A stretch of 64,000 nt of DNA, taken from assembly GCA_023423895.1 (NCBI GenBank), contig JAFAER010000005.1, positions 162,967 through 226,966 on the forward strand, read 5' to 3'. This document shows positions 23,586 to 33,864 of the stretch, one piece after another. This DNA is from Pseudomonadota bacterium (GTDB lineage Bacteria > Myxococcota_A > Polyangia > Polyangiales > Polyangiaceae). Numbering within the stretch: the stretch's first letter is position 1; every line of letters begins with the position of its first letter. Position numbers and translations under genes: made by a program. Under the pieces are notes generated by a model that saw only the letters and a program-made list of their open reading frames with translations, had not been told where the DNA came from and did no database searches.

Positions 23586-24527
23586 ATGACGTCGATGCAT
23601 GCGATCGTGCTCGGATCGGCCGCCGGCGGCGGCTTCCCTCAATGGAACTGCGGGTGTCCGAACTGCGTCGCGGTGAGGGAACGCCGACCCGGCTACGAGG
23701 TGCGCACGCAGGATTCGCTCGCCCTGACGGCCAGCTCCGACCCGATGTCCGGCCGCTTCGTGCTCGTGAACGCGTCGCCCGACGTACTGTCGCAGATCCA
23801 GCGCACGCCTGCACTATGGCCGCGTGGCCCGCGACACTCGCCAATCGCGTGCATCGTCCTCACGAACGGCGACATGGACCACGTCCTCGGGCTGTTCTCG
23901 CTCCGCGAGTCGTATCCGCTCGCGCTCTACGTGACGTCCTCCGTCCGCCGCGGGCTCGAGGAAAGCGCATTCATCCGGACGCTTCGTCGGTTTCCGGAGC
24001 AGCTCGTCATCCGGGAGATCGCGCTCGGTGAGCGCATCGAGCTCGCCGGACCGGGGCCGGAGCCGGAACCGCTCGGACTGTCGATGGTCGCCTCGCCGAT
24101 GAGCGGAAAGCTGCCAGTCCACTTCGTGGGCCACGCCAAGGGCTCGCCCGAAGACAACATTGCGCTCTCCTTTTCCGATGCGGGCGGCCGATCGCTCCTC
24201 TATGCCGCTGCCGGCGCGAGCGCGGACGTCGTTCTCGGAGAACACGACGTCGTGCTGTTCGACGGCACGTTTTATCGCGAGGACGAGCTCGTGCGGCTCG
24301 GCCTGTCGAAGGCGCTCGCGCGCGACATGGCGCACGTGCCCATCGACGGGGAAACGGGGAGCCTGGCTCGCCTCGCGGGCCTCGAAGCGCGCAAGATCTA
24401 CACTCACATCAACAACACGAACCCGATCCTCGCGCCCGACTCGGAGGAGCGACGCGCGGTCGAGAACGCCGGTTGGGAGATCGCCTACGACGGAATGCAC
24501 ATCATGCTCGAAGGGGAAAACCGATGA
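23586..24527 (+). CDS. pqqB: PqqB, PQQ biosynthesis MBL-fold protein
   Basis: 313 residues from ATG 23586; ATG 23595 (MHAIVLGSAAGG) is an equally credible start. MBL-fold iron-dependent enzyme that hydroxylates tyrosine of the PqqA-derived Glu-Tyr dipeptide. The N-terminal signature LGSAAGGGFPQWNCGCPNC with zinc-binding cysteines is diagnostic of PqqB, as are VLTNGDMDHVLGL, VHFVGHAKGSPEDN and THINNTNPIL. The stop overlaps the pqqC ATG by 4 bp. Divergent from the pqqA operon. Confidence 0.96.
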   Translation: MTSMHAIVLGSAAGGGFPQWNCGCPNCVAVRERRPGYEVRTQDSLALTASSDPMSGRFVLVNASPDVLSQIQRTPALWPRGPRHSPIACIVLTNGDMDHVLGLFSLRESYPLALYVTSSVRRGLEESAFIRTLRRFPEQLVIREIALGERIELAGPGPEPEPLGLSMVASPMSGKLPVHFVGHAKGSPEDNIALSFSDAGGRSLLYAAAGASADVVLGEHDVVLFDGTFYREDELVRLGLSKALARDMAHVPIDGETGSLARLAGLEARKIYTHINNTNPILAPDSEERRAVENAGWEIAYDGMHIMLEGENR

Positions 24528-25243
24528 CCACCGGCGACGCCGCGCGCGCGGACGACCGGCCGCTCGACCGCGAGGCCTTCGTCGCCCGCCTCCGCAAGGA
24601 AGGCGAGAAGCGCTACCACGACCGCCACGACTTCCACGTGAGGATGCACGCCGGGAAGCTCTCGCGCAGGCAGATCCAGGCGTGGGTCGAGAACCGCTTC
24701 TATTACCAGACGCGGATCCCCATCAAGGACGCCATCATCCTGTCGAAGTCGGAGGACCCGGCCTTCCGCCGCGTGTGGATCCATCGCATCCACGATCACG
24801 ACGGCAAGGAAGAAGGTCAGGGCGGGCTCGCGCAGTGGATCCGGCTCGCTAAGGGCGTCGGGCTCGACGTCGAGGAGGTGAAGAGCCTCCGCAACGTCCT
24901 GCCGGGCGTGCGCTTCGCATGTGACGGCTACGTCCAGCTCGTCCGCGAGCGGCCGCTCGTCGAGGCGGTCGCGTCGTCGCTCACCGAGTTCTTCTCGCCG
25001 GACATCATGGCGCGCCGGATCGTTGCATGGGAAGAGCACTACCCATGGGTGGACGGCGAGACGCTCGCCTACTTCCGCGGGCGCGTCACACGTGCGCGCG
25101 AGGACTCGCGGGAGGCCATCGACTACGTCTTGACCAACGCGACGACGCGCGAGGTGCAGGAGCGCTGCATCGACGCGCTCATCCGCAAGACGGAGATCCT
25201 CTGGGCGCTGCTCGACGCGGTCGACCGCGCGTATCCGGCGTGA
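24524..25243 (+). CDS. pqqC: PqqC, pyrroloquinoline-quinone synthase
   Basis: 239 residues from ATG 24524, overlapping the pqqB stop (ATGA). Catalyses the last step, ring closure and eight-electron oxidation of AHQQ to PQQ with O2 and no metal, in a haem-oxygenase-like fold. Family markers: KRYHDRHDFHVRMHAGKL, WVENRFYYQTRIPIKDA, HRIHDHDG, WEEHYPWV. Active-site His, Tyr, Arg and Lys positions of the family appear kept. Length is normal. pqqD follows after 13 bp. Confidence 0.97.
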   Translation: MTTGDAARADDRPLDREAFVARLRKEGEKRYHDRHDFHVRMHAGKLSRRQIQAWVENRFYYQTRIPIKDAIILSKSEDPAFRRVWIHRIHDHDGKEEGQGGLAQWIRLAKGVGLDVEEVKSLRNVLPGVRFACDGYVQLVRERPLVEAVASSLTEFFSPDIMARRIVAWEEHYPWVDGETLAYFRGRVTRAREDSREAIDYVLTNATTREVQERCIDALIRKTEILWALLDAVDRAYPA

Positions 25244-25256
25244 GGACGCGCGGGCC

Positions 25257-25532
25257 GTGAACGTCGACTCCATGTTCGTCCCGAAGCTCGCGAAGAAGGC
25301 ACGACTGCGCTTCGATCGGCACTCCGGGAAGCACATGATCGTCTATCCGGAACGAGGGCTCGCGCTGAACGAGAGCGCCGCGGCGATCGCGAAACGGTGT
25401 GACGGCACACGGTCCGTTGGCGAGATCGCCACGGAGCTCGCAGCAGAGGCGGGCACCGAACGCTCGATCGTCGAAGGCGACGTGGTCGCATTCGTCGAGA
25501 TGCTCGCGCAGAAGGGGCTGCTCGAACGATGA
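25257..25532 (+). CDS. pqqD: PqqD, PqqA-binding chaperone
   Basis: 91 residues from GTG 25257 (ATG 25272 possible). A RiPP recognition element that binds PqqA and presents it to PqqE. The winged-helix core reads ARLRFDRHSGKHMIVYPERGLALNESAAAI, then CDGTRSVGEIATEL and a C-terminal helix ending LAQKGLLER. Full length, free-standing and not fused to PqqC or PqqE as in some bacteria. Overlaps the pqqE start by 4 bp. Confidence 0.95.
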   Translation: MNVDSMFVPKLAKKARLRFDRHSGKHMIVYPERGLALNESAAAIAKRCDGTRSVGEIATELAAEAGTERSIVEGDVVAFVEMLAQKGLLER

Positions 25533-26614
25533 CGGATGCGCCGCGCCCCTACACGCTGATCGCGGAGCTGACGTACCGCTGTCCGCTCAAGTGCCCTTAT
25601 TGCTCGAACCCGACGAACCTCGCCGAACACGAAGGCGAGCTCTCGACCGAGGAATGGACGCGCGTGCTCGGAGAAGCCGAGGCGCTCGGCGTCGTGCAGG
25701 TGCACTTCACCGGAGGCGAGCCGCTCGCTCGGAAGGATCTCGAGAGGCTCGTCGCCCGTGCGCGCGAGCTCGAGCTCTACTCGAACCTCGTGACGAGCGG
25801 CGTCCCGCTCACGAAGGAGAGGCTCGCGGTGCTCGCAGCGAGCGGCCTCGATCACGTGCAGGTCAGCATCCAGTCCGCGCGCGCGGACCGGGCCGACGCG
25901 ATCGCCGGATACGCCGCCCATCCGCACAAAATTCAGGTGATGCGATGGGTGACCGAGCTCGGGCTCCCGCTCACGATGAACGTCGTCTTGCACCGCGCGA
26001 ACCTCGACGAGGTCGACGAGCTCGTCGCGCTCGCCGAGGACGTCGGCGCCAGCAGGCTGGAGCTCGCGAACACGCAATACGTCGCGTGGGCGCTCTCGAA
26101 CCGCGACGCGCTCCTGCCGACGCGCGAGCAGCTCGAATCCGCCGGCGTCGCCGCCGCGAAGCACAAGGCGCGCCTCCAGGGGAAAATCGACGTCCTGTTC
26201 GTGAAGCCCGACTACTTCGGGACGACGCCGAAGGCGTGCATGGACGGCTGGGCGCGGCGCTTCATCCACATGGTCCCGGACGGGCGCGTGTTGCCTTGCC
26301 ACGCCGCGACGAGCATCCCGTCTCTTCGCTTCGACAGCGTGAAAGCTCGCGCGCTCGCCGACATCTGGTCGTCCTCCGAGGCGCTCCTCGCGTACCGCGG
26401 CGAGGCCTGGATGCCGGAGCCATGCAAGAGCTGCGACCGGAAAGCCGTCGACTTCGGCGGCTGCCGCTGCCAGGCATTCGCGCTTACCGGGGACGCGTCG
26501 GCGACCGATCCCGCGTGCCAGCTCGCGCCGCAGCACGCGCTCGTGGCGGCGGCACGTGAAGGGGCACGCACGCATCCGCCGCTCGAGCGCCGCTACCTCT
26601 ACCGAGGCCGTTGA
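25529..26614 (+). CDS. pqqE: PqqE, radical SAM PqqA glutamate-tyrosine crosslinking enzyme
   Basis: 361 residues from ATG 25529, overlapping the pqqD stop. Forms the C-C bond between Glu16 and Tyr20 of PqqA. The radical SAM cluster is Cys18, Cys22, Cys25 in YRCPLKCPYC. The TGGEPL motif is present, and the SPASM region has C-terminal cysteines in CMDGW, LPCHAA, CKSC and FGGCRCQAF for auxiliary iron-sulfur clusters. Length is that of the family. The MFS gene follows 41 bp later. Confidence 0.97.
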   Translation: MTDAPRPYTLIAELTYRCPLKCPYCSNPTNLAEHEGELSTEEWTRVLGEAEALGVVQVHFTGGEPLARKDLERLVARARELELYSNLVTSGVPLTKERLAVLAASGLDHVQVSIQSARADRADAIAGYAAHPHKIQVMRWVTELGLPLTMNVVLHRANLDEVDELVALAEDVGASRLELANTQYVAWALSNRDALLPTREQLESAGVAAAKHKARLQGKIDVLFVKPDYFGTTPKACMDGWARRFIHMVPDGRVLPCHAATSIPSLRFDSVKARALADIWSSSEALLAYRGEAWMPEPCKSCDRKAVDFGGCRCQAFALTGDASATDPACQLAPQHALVAAAREGARTHPPLERRYLYRGR

Positions 26615-26655
26615 GGATCGCATCGAGGCCGGCCGAGCGCTAAGACAAGCGCTGG

Positions 26656-27999
26656 ATGACCAAGAGGCCTCTCGCGATCGCGTCCGCCGGCGCATTCGTC
26701 GCCGCGCTCAGCACGAGCCTGGTCGCGGTCTCGGCCCCGGTGATCGCCAGAGAGCTGTCGGTCACGCCGCACGACGTGAGCTGGGTGCTCACTGGCTACC
26801 TGCTCGCGATCAGCTCTCTGCTCGCGCTCGCGGGCAAAGCCGCGGACGTCCTCGGTCGGAAGCGCGTCTACCTCACGGGCTTCGTGTTCTTCGTCGCGGG
26901 CTCGATGATGTGCGCTGCGGCGCTCGACCTCCGCGCCCTCGTGGGCGCACGCGTCATGCAAGGCGTCGGCGCATCGATGTTGATGGCGGTCGGCCCGGCG
27001 ATCGTCACGCGGGCGGTCCCTCCCTCGCGCCGCGCGCGCGCTCTCGGGCTCCAGCTCGCCGCGACGTACATCGGGCTGACGCTCGGTCCGAGCCTCGGCG
27101 GCATGCTCGCGACGAAGCTGTCGTGGCAAGCCGTCTTCGTCGTGATCGCCGGCGCGGGCGCGATCGGCCTCGTACTCGCGCTCGCGATGCTGCCGGCGGA
27201 CGAAGAGCCGCACGAGCGTCCGAGCGTGCGCTCGCTCGATCTGCCCGGCGCTGTCCTCTTCGCCGTGGCGCTGTCTGCCTTGCTCGTCGCGCTCAAGCGT
27301 ACGCAGACGGACGGATGGACCGGCCGGCCCGTCCTTCTGCTCGGCGCATTCTCGCTGCTCGCGCTCGGCGTGTTCGTGCGACACACGGCGCTGCATGCTT
27401 CGCCGCTCCTGCCGGTCGCGCTCTTCAAGAAGCCACCGTTCGCGTTCGGCGTCCTCGGCGCGACGCTGCTCTACACGGTCACGTTCATGCTCGCGTACCT
27501 GCTGCCGTTCCAGCTCCAGCACGGAGCCGGGCTCTCGGCTGCGCACGCAGGCGCATTCATGACGGCCCAGCCGGCGACGATGGCCGTGGTTGCTCCGCTG
27601 AGCGGCGCGATCGCGGACCGGTGGGGCCCGCGCCTACCGAGCGCCGCGGGCATGCTCGCGATCGCCTGCGGAATGGCCGCGGTCGCCTCGACGGCCGCGG
27701 TTCCGGGCGCCGTACTCGTTCTCTCACTCGCGCTGATCGGCGTCGGCGCCGGCCTCTACGTCGCGCCGAACAGCGCGCTCATCATGGGCGCGGCCCCGCG
27801 CGACCGCCAGTCCACCGCCGCCGCGATGGCCGCCACGGCACGCAACGTCGGGATGACGCTCGGCATCGCCGTCGCCGCGTCGCTCGAGCATGCCGTCGGC
27901 TTCCGCCAGGCGCTGCTCGTTGCGGCCGCGCTCGGCGGAATCGGCACGCTGCTCGGCGTCGTCCGACCCGTCGCGATCGAGCCGGGCGGCGCGCGGTAG
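26656..27999 (+). CDS. MFS drug-efflux-type transporter (DHA2-like)
   Basis: 447 residues from ATG 26656, about 14 hydrophobic helices. Early part shows VSWVLTGYLLAISSLLALAGKAADVLGRKRVY, the MFS motif A loop, and RVMQGVGASMLM as in motif C-bearing exporters; later GVGAGLYVAPNSA. DHA2-type proteins export drugs or metabolites by proton antiport. It is 41 bp behind pqqE on the same strand and could be in the pqq operon, so export of PQQ or an intermediate is possible but unproven. Ends 6 bp from a convergent gene with no obvious terminator between. Confidence 0.85.
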   Translation: MTKRPLAIASAGAFVAALSTSLVAVSAPVIARELSVTPHDVSWVLTGYLLAISSLLALAGKAADVLGRKRVYLTGFVFFVAGSMMCAAALDLRALVGARVMQGVGASMLMAVGPAIVTRAVPPSRRARALGLQLAATYIGLTLGPSLGGMLATKLSWQAVFVVIAGAGAIGLVLALAMLPADEEPHERPSVRSLDLPGAVLFAVALSALLVALKRTQTDGWTGRPVLLLGAFSLLALGVFVRHTALHASPLLPVALFKKPPFAFGVLGATLLYTVTFMLAYLLPFQLQHGAGLSAAHAGAFMTAQPATMAVVAPLSGAIADRWGPRLPSAAGMLAIACGMAAVASTAAVPGAVLVLSLALIGVGAGLYVAPNSALIMGAAPRDRQSTAAAMAATARNVGMTLGIAVAASLEHAVGFRQALLVAAALGGIGTLLGVVRPVAIEPGGAR

Positions 28000-28005
28000 A
28001 ACGCG

Positions 28006-29265
28006 TCACGGACGCAGCAGCGGCAGCGGGCTCTCGTAGTATCGGCTCACGGCGCTCGCGAACTGACCGCCGTCGGTCGTGATGTCCGTCTGGTTCGGCG
28101 CGCCGACGCCGAAGGCCATGCCGAAGCCGCCTGCCTCTTCGAGCTCGTCCGGGTGCTCGAAGAAGTAGCGCACGCGGTTGTCGCGATAGCGCTTCGGCGT
28201 CCCGCCCGGCGTCTCGCTCGGAACACCGAGCGGAATCTGCCACCACAACACGGGCAACCCGAGGCGCTCGTGGATCGTCCGCGCCCAGGCGAAGTGCTCC
28301 CGGAAGTTGGGCGATCGCTCGTTCTGCTCGTCCCAGTAATGCTGCTGACCCGTTCGCTGGCAGTACGTGTCTCCGGCCTCGAAACATCCTGCGTCGCGAT
28401 CGAGCGCATCGACGGCGATGAAGTCGGCCTCGAGCGCCCCGCAGTCCGTCAGGAACTTCCCGACGCGCTTCGGCCGACCGATCGCGCCGAAGCCCGACGC
28501 ATGGAAGCCGACGGCCACCTTCGGCGCGCCGCCACGGGCAAGGCGCAGGATGCAACGTCCCAAGCCCGCAACGTCGGACGGAAGGTCGGAGCACTCCGGG
28601 ACGAGCTCGCCGACGAGCACGCGGACGTCCGAGGGATCCCCCGTCCTTCGAGCCGCTTGCTGGGCGAAACCCCAGAAGTCCGGCTCGAGATGAACCATCG
28701 CCGGTCGATCGAGCTCGCCGAGCTTCTCGAAGAGGAGCCGGACGCCGTACCAGTACTTCGTCATGAAGTCGTTCTCGGCGAGGACGTCCATGCGCTCTTC
28801 GCCGCGCGCCGCTGCCTGGTACAGCGTGAACATCGGCAGCACGCCGCGCTCGACGGCGTTCGACGCGATCATCGAAACGAACGTCCCGTCCGGGTTGTAG
28901 TCGGGCCATCCGGGTCCCGTCTCGGTGCGCTCGTCGTGCAGCCCCGATAGGTAGACGTAGTGGACGTCGAGCTTGGCCGGCAGCGTGTAGATGCCAGCCT
29001 GCGCGAAGTCGAAGCCCTTCTCTTCGCCGGGAAGATCGTTGCCATGGCCGACGAGCAGCCTGCGCTCGCGCCCGAGCTTCGCGAGCAGATCGAGCCGGGA
29101 CTTCAGCGGCGGGGGCGGGCCGAAATCCTCTTCCCGTGCGATCGGAGTGCCCTGCCCGGTGCCGTCGTCGATGTGGCAGGACGAGCCAGGGCACAGCAGC
29201 AGCGCCACGGACATGAGCAGGAGCCGTGCGAGCCTCGGGATCCTGCAGCCTCTCTCGAGATCCAC
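28006..29265 (-). CDS. Secreted TIM-barrel-like, glycosidase-like protein
   Basis: 419 residues from GTG 29265 (ATG 29214 possible). A basic N-terminus and hydrophobic core end GSSC, so it may be lipidated, although Gly at -3 is atypical. The body reads as an alternating alpha/beta barrel: LLVGHGNDLPG, GVLPMFTLYQ, PAMVHLEPDFWGF (a carboxylate at a strand end, as in glycoside hydrolases), KVAVGFHASGFGA, DFIAVDALDRDAG, LPVLWWQIPLG. No family was pinned down. Periplasmic or surface location is likely. Divergent from the rhodanese gene with 80 bp between starts. Confidence 0.68.
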   Translation of the reverse strand: MDLERGCRIPRLARLLLMSVALLLCPGSSCHIDDGTGQGTPIAREEDFGPPPPLKSRLDLLAKLGRERRLLVGHGNDLPGEEKGFDFAQAGIYTLPAKLDVHYVYLSGLHDERTETGPGWPDYNPDGTFVSMIASNAVERGVLPMFTLYQAAARGEERMDVLAENDFMTKYWYGVRLLFEKLGELDRPAMVHLEPDFWGFAQQAARRTGDPSDVRVLVGELVPECSDLPSDVAGLGRCILRLARGGAPKVAVGFHASGFGAIGRPKRVGKFLTDCGALEADFIAVDALDRDAGCFEAGDTYCQRTGQQHYWDEQNERSPNFREHFAWARTIHERLGLPVLWWQIPLGVPSETPGGTPKRYRDNRVRYFFEHPDELEEAGGFGMAFGVGAPNQTDITTDGGQFASAVSRYYESPLPLLRP

Positions 29266-29345
29266 GCGCGGCGGGCTGCATCGTCCGTACCACGACCATG
29301 CGCACGGACGTCGCCGGAACCCGCGGCATGGTAGGTTTCTGCGCG

Positions 29346-29708
29346 ATGAGCAGCCCGGTCCGCATCTCCCCCGCCGAAGCGCACGAAAAGGTCACGAGCG
29401 AAGGCTTCACCTACGTCGACGTCCGCACACCGGAGGAGTTCGCCGAAGGGCGTCCCGCGGGATCGATCAACATCCCGCTCGGCGACGACTTCGTCCGCAA
29501 CGTGGAGGCGAAGTTCTCGAAGGAGGCGAAGATCATCGTCGGCTGCAAGGCCGGTGGACGCAGCCTCCGCGCGGCGAACGCGCTCATCGCCGCGGGGTTC
29601 ACGAACATCCTCGATCAACGCGCAGGCTTCGACGCCGCGCGCGGCCCCTTCGGCGAGGTCACCGAGCCAGGCTGGTCACGAGCAGGGCTCCCGCAGGACG
29701 CAGGCTGA
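29346..29708 (+). CDS. Single-domain rhodanese (thiosulfate sulfurtransferase-like)
   Basis: 120 residues from ATG 29346. Motifs YVDVRTPEEFAEGRPAGSINIPL and the active-site loop VGCKAGGRS with catalytic Cys. Transfers sulfane sulfur to thiol or cyanide acceptors in the cytoplasm. Full length for a single-domain protein; no signal. Its exact acceptor is unknown. Convergent with the Ser/Thr kinase gene with 14 bp between ends. Confidence 0.92.
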   Translation: MSSPVRISPAEAHEKVTSEGFTYVDVRTPEEFAEGRPAGSINIPLGDDFVRNVEAKFSKEAKIIVGCKAGGRSLRAANALIAAGFTNILDQRAGFDAARGPFGEVTEPGWSRAGLPQDAG

Positions 29709-29722
29709 GCCGCTGACCGCGC

Positions 29723-30913
<1,191 letters not shown>

Positions 30914-31073
30914 TCGCGACTAGAATACCCCAACTCCCGCCTCTCCTGCGTCCGTTCCGAGAGCCCCGCATGCGGAAGACTGCGGGAAAGCCGGAGGATG
31001 GCGCTGGGCAACAACGTTCCCGCGCGTGGCGGAGACGCTCAAAGCAGAGCCCGACCGGTGATACGCTCGGGCG

Positions 31074-31880
31074 ATGCTCCGTCGGCTCGGGTTTGTCTTC
31101 ACGCTCGCGTCTCTCGTTTGTGCGTCCATCGTGGCGTGCGGCGACGACGACGATGCGACCGTCAATGATCCTTCGCAAGACGGAGGATCGGATGGTCAGC
31201 AGGACGTCGCCGTCGCGAGCGAGAACGAGGCGAAGCAGACTGGCAAGATCATCAAGGCGCAGACCGAAAACGAGGGCGTCGCGGGCGCGACCGTGACGGC
31301 CGGCAACACGAGCGTCACCACCAACGCCGCCGGCGACTACGAGATGATCGTCCCCCGAAACACGCCCTACCGGATGACCGTCTCGGCGCCCGACTACTTC
31401 AAGCTCCTCGAGCAGGAGGTGATCGTGAAGACGGCGTCGCTCGCGCGCGGGAACACCAACCTCCTGCCGACGGCGACCGCGAACCTCCTCGCCGGCTTGC
31501 TGCCCGATCGGAAAGCGGAGAAGGGCCTCGTCGTGGTGAAGGTCAATCCTCTGCCTCCGTGCACGTCGGAGGAAGGCTCGGTCGTGACGATCGATCCGCC
31601 GGGCGAGGCGAAGGTGACGTACTTCGAAGGCTCATTTCCGAAGACCTCGCTCACGGCAGCCAAGGCGGGCGCCACGTTCTCGGCGGCGATCTACAACGTC
31701 GAGGTGGGCGTCCCGTTGAAGGTCACCGTGACGTCGCCGGACTGCGCCGAGGTGGCTTTTCCGGTCGACGTCGGCGACGTGACGTACACCGCCACGTTGA
31801 GCGCGGAGCCTGGCGAAGCGCTCTCGTACATGCGGGTGTTCATCAGGGACACCGCCGAGCCCGACGCGGGCGGGGACTGA
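31074..31880 (+). CDS. Lipoprotein with carboxypeptidase-regulatory-like beta domain
   Basis: 268 residues from ATG 31074. Signal peptide II with lipobox SIVAC (Cys near 22) followed by GDDDDATVNDPSQDGG. Residues about 60-125 form a CarboxypepD_reg-like beta sandwich (GKIIKAQTENEGVAGATVTAG, TNAAGDYEMIVPRNTPYRMTV). The remaining beta-rich domain has a Cys pair (CTSEE and DCAEV). Surface or periplasmic location inferred; function unknown. A short Asp-rich end PDAGGD resembles other lipoproteins here. Confidence 0.75.
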   Translation: MLRRLGFVFTLASLVCASIVACGDDDDATVNDPSQDGGSDGQQDVAVASENEAKQTGKIIKAQTENEGVAGATVTAGNTSVTTNAAGDYEMIVPRNTPYRMTVSAPDYFKLLEQEVIVKTASLARGNTNLLPTATANLLAGLLPDRKAEKGLVVVKVNPLPPCTSEEGSVVTIDPPGEAKVTYFEGSFPKTSLTAAKAGATFSAAIYNVEVGVPLKVTVTSPDCAEVAFPVDVGDVTYTATLSAEPGEALSYMRVFIRDTAEPDAGGD

Positions 31881-31966
31881 CTTCCGAGTCGATCGCGTTC
31901 GTTTGCGCTCGCTGAGCCGCGTCGTCGGCTTTCACGGCGCCCCGAGGGCCGTGCTACAGAGCTCGC

Positions 31967-32647
31967 GTGCTGCGCGCCGTCATCTTCGACATGGATGGGC
32001 TCCTCATCGACTCGGAGCCGCTCTGGGTACGCGCGGAGATGGAAGTCTTCGGCGGCGTCGGCTGCATGCTCGTGCCGGAAGACTGCGCACGGACGAAAGG
32101 CCTTCGCGTCGACGATGTCGTTGCGTACTGGCACACGCGGCGCGGGTTCGGCGGGGAGTCCGCGGCCGTCGTCGAAGCGCGGCTCGTCGCGAAGGTCGTC
32201 GAGCTGATCCTCGCCGAGGGCCGTGCGCTCCCCGGGATCGAGGCGGCGCTGGCCGCAGCGCGCTCGGCCAGCGGGCGCCGGATCGCGCTCGCGTCGTCGT
32301 CCCCGCTGCCGATCATCGAGGCCGCGCTCCAGCGCCTCGGGCTCGCATCGACGTTCGACGTCGTGAAGTCGGCGCAAGGCGAGCGCTGGGGCAAGCCGCA
32401 TCCGGGCATCTTCCTGAGCACCGCCGAGCAGCTCGGCGTGTCCCCGCTCGACTGCGTGGTGATCGAGGACTCGATGACAGGCGTGATCGCGGCGAAGGCA
32501 GCGCGCATGGGCTGCATCGCGGTTCCGTCGGACACTCCGACCGAGGGGCATCCACGCGACGCGCGCTTCGTCCTCGCAGACGCCATCGTCACCTCGCTCG
32601 TCGAGGTGACGTCGGTGCTGCTCGAGCGCGTCGCCGGCGACCGCTGA
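31967..32647 (+). CDS. HAD-superfamily phosphatase/phosphoglucomutase-like
   Basis: 226 residues from GTG 31967. HAD subfamily IA: motif I DMDGLLIDSEPLW, cap domain, motif II LASSSPL, motif III lysine in GKPHPGIF, motif IV VIEDSMTGVIAAKAA. The DMDGLLIDSEPLW start is that of HxpB/YniC-like hexitol or 2-deoxyglucose phosphate phosphatases, with beta-phosphoglucomutase as the main alternative. Cytoplasmic. Ends where a convergent gene begins, with no spacer. Confidence 0.9.
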   Translation: MLRAVIFDMDGLLIDSEPLWVRAEMEVFGGVGCMLVPEDCARTKGLRVDDVVAYWHTRRGFGGESAAVVEARLVAKVVELILAEGRALPGIEAALAAARSASGRRIALASSSPLPIIEAALQRLGLASTFDVVKSAQGERWGKPHPGIFLSTAEQLGVSPLDCVVIEDSMTGVIAAKAARMGCIAVPSDTPTEGHPRDARFVLADAIVTSLVEVTSVLLERVAGDR

Positions 32648-33220
32648 TCAGCGCATCGGATCGGGGCGACCCGGCGCAGCGCGGAACGTGATGACGTACT
32701 GCTCGATGGCGCGATCGAGAATGCGGAGCGTGTCGAGCTCGGGAAGGCCGGCGACCTCGACGATCGTCTCGAGCGGCAACAACCCGTCGATGAATCCGAG
32801 GATGTAGGCCGTCTTCGAATCCTCGATCAGCGGACCGAGCTGGGAGATCTCCCGCGTGAGCGTCGGGACGCGAGTCATGGGGGCGAGCCGCGCCCGCAGG
32901 AATGCGAGCTGCTCGCCGTCCTCGAGCGCTTCGACCTCCGCGTACTGGACGGCGACGTGGATCTCGGGCGCCGAAACACGTCCTTTCGGAGGCGTCGAGT
33001 CCATGAGGACGGATGCGATGCGCGCCTCTTCGGTGGCGGCTTCGTCGGTGATCGTCGGCAACCGCTCTCGGCCGATCGTGTCTTCTGCGTAACGCTCGAC
33101 GTCGAAGGCGGGCCGCACCGTGTCGCGTGGGACCGTGCCGGACTCGTGGGCCTCATAGCTCTCCTCGTCCTCGTCATCGAGGTCGTGGAGACGCTTGGCA
33201 TCACGAGGGTCACCGCCCAT
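32648..33220 (-). CDS. Acidic protein of unknown function
   Basis: 190 residues from ATG 33220; a GTG at 33244 would add 8 Gly/Ser-rich residues with atypical codons. Residues 1-90 are charged and probably disordered (DLDDEDEESYEAHESG). Residues about 90-190 are compact and helical (VALEDGEQ... TREISQLGPLIEDSKTAYILGFIDGLLPLETIVEVAGLPELDTLRILD region). The pattern of a helical domain with DGL-LPLETI resembles C-terminal domains seen in myxobacterial regulatory proteins, but no function is assigned. No signal peptide. Confidence 0.7.
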   Translation of the reverse strand: MGGDPRDAKRLHDLDDEDEESYEAHESGTVPRDTVRPAFDVERYAEDTIGRERLPTITDEAATEEARIASVLMDSTPPKGRVSAPEIHVAVQYAEVEALEDGEQLAFLRARLAPMTRVPTLTREISQLGPLIEDSKTAYILGFIDGLLPLETIVEVAGLPELDTLRILDRAIEQYVITFRAAPGRPDPMR

Positions 33221-33318
33221 CGCACCAACACTACCACTACCCACGGTGTCCGGTCGTCAGAGTCCTCGGACCTTTCAAGCAACTCAACCAACGCCAACGC
33301 CAATGCGGACGCCCACGA

Positions 33319-33864
33319 TCACTCCTCGCTGTCGTCGGAGTCACCGCGATCGATCTGGGCACCCGAGCCGAATTCATCGTCCGGATAGGCACTCGCGCCC
33401 GCGCCCGCGCCCCCCGCACGCGTCCCCTGCCCGGCCGGCGGTCCGCCAGGACGCGTCCGCGCACGCGCCTGCGGCCCGAGCGCCGTCATGAAAGCGCGAT
33501 CCTCGATCGGGTTTCCGGCCGCGTCCTTCCAGGTGGAGGGCGCGAAGAAGAGCTGCCCGTCCCCGGGACGCCGAACGACGACCCAGCGCGCGCGGCGCGC
33601 GTTCGCGGGCGGGATCACCCACGACCCGTAACGCCAGGCGTACCGGTTGCCCGACCACTCCCACGAACCGTCGACCCACACGGCCTTCTTCGAAGGGGAC
33701 GGCGGAATGAACTCCACCGGCGGTGGACGTGGCGAGAACGGCACGGGCACGTAGTCCGAAGCCGACACTTGTGTGACGGCCGGCCTCGGCAAGGCGGCGC
33801 TGCACGCGACGAGGAACGCCGAGATCGGGAGCGCCACGATCCCAGCGCGCCAGCCGCCGCGCAC
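33319..33864 (-). CDS. YXWGXW-type repeat lipoprotein
   Basis: 181 residues from GTG 33864, which leaves a normal spacer to the divergent tamA; GTG 33918 is in frame but would leave only 18 bp between starts. Signal peptide II with lipobox FLVAC. Tandem Trp/Tyr motifs WVDGSWEWSGNRYAWRYGSW and the ARWVVVRR, FFAPSTW pattern belong to the YXWGXW repeat class of surface proteins. The tail is Gly/Ala-rich and ends acidic (GDSDDSEE). Likely outer-membrane associated; exact role unknown. Located next to tamA, so it may depend on or assist outer-membrane biogenesis. Confidence 0.75.
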   Translation of the reverse strand: MRGGWRAGIVALPISAFLVACSAALPRPAVTQVSASDYVPVPFSPRPPPVEFIPPSPSKKAVWVDGSWEWSGNRYAWRYGSWVIPPANARRARWVVVRRPGDGQLFFAPSTWKDAAGNPIEDRAFMTALGPQARARTRPGGPPAGQGTRAGGAGAGASAYPDDEFGSGAQIDRGDSDDSEE

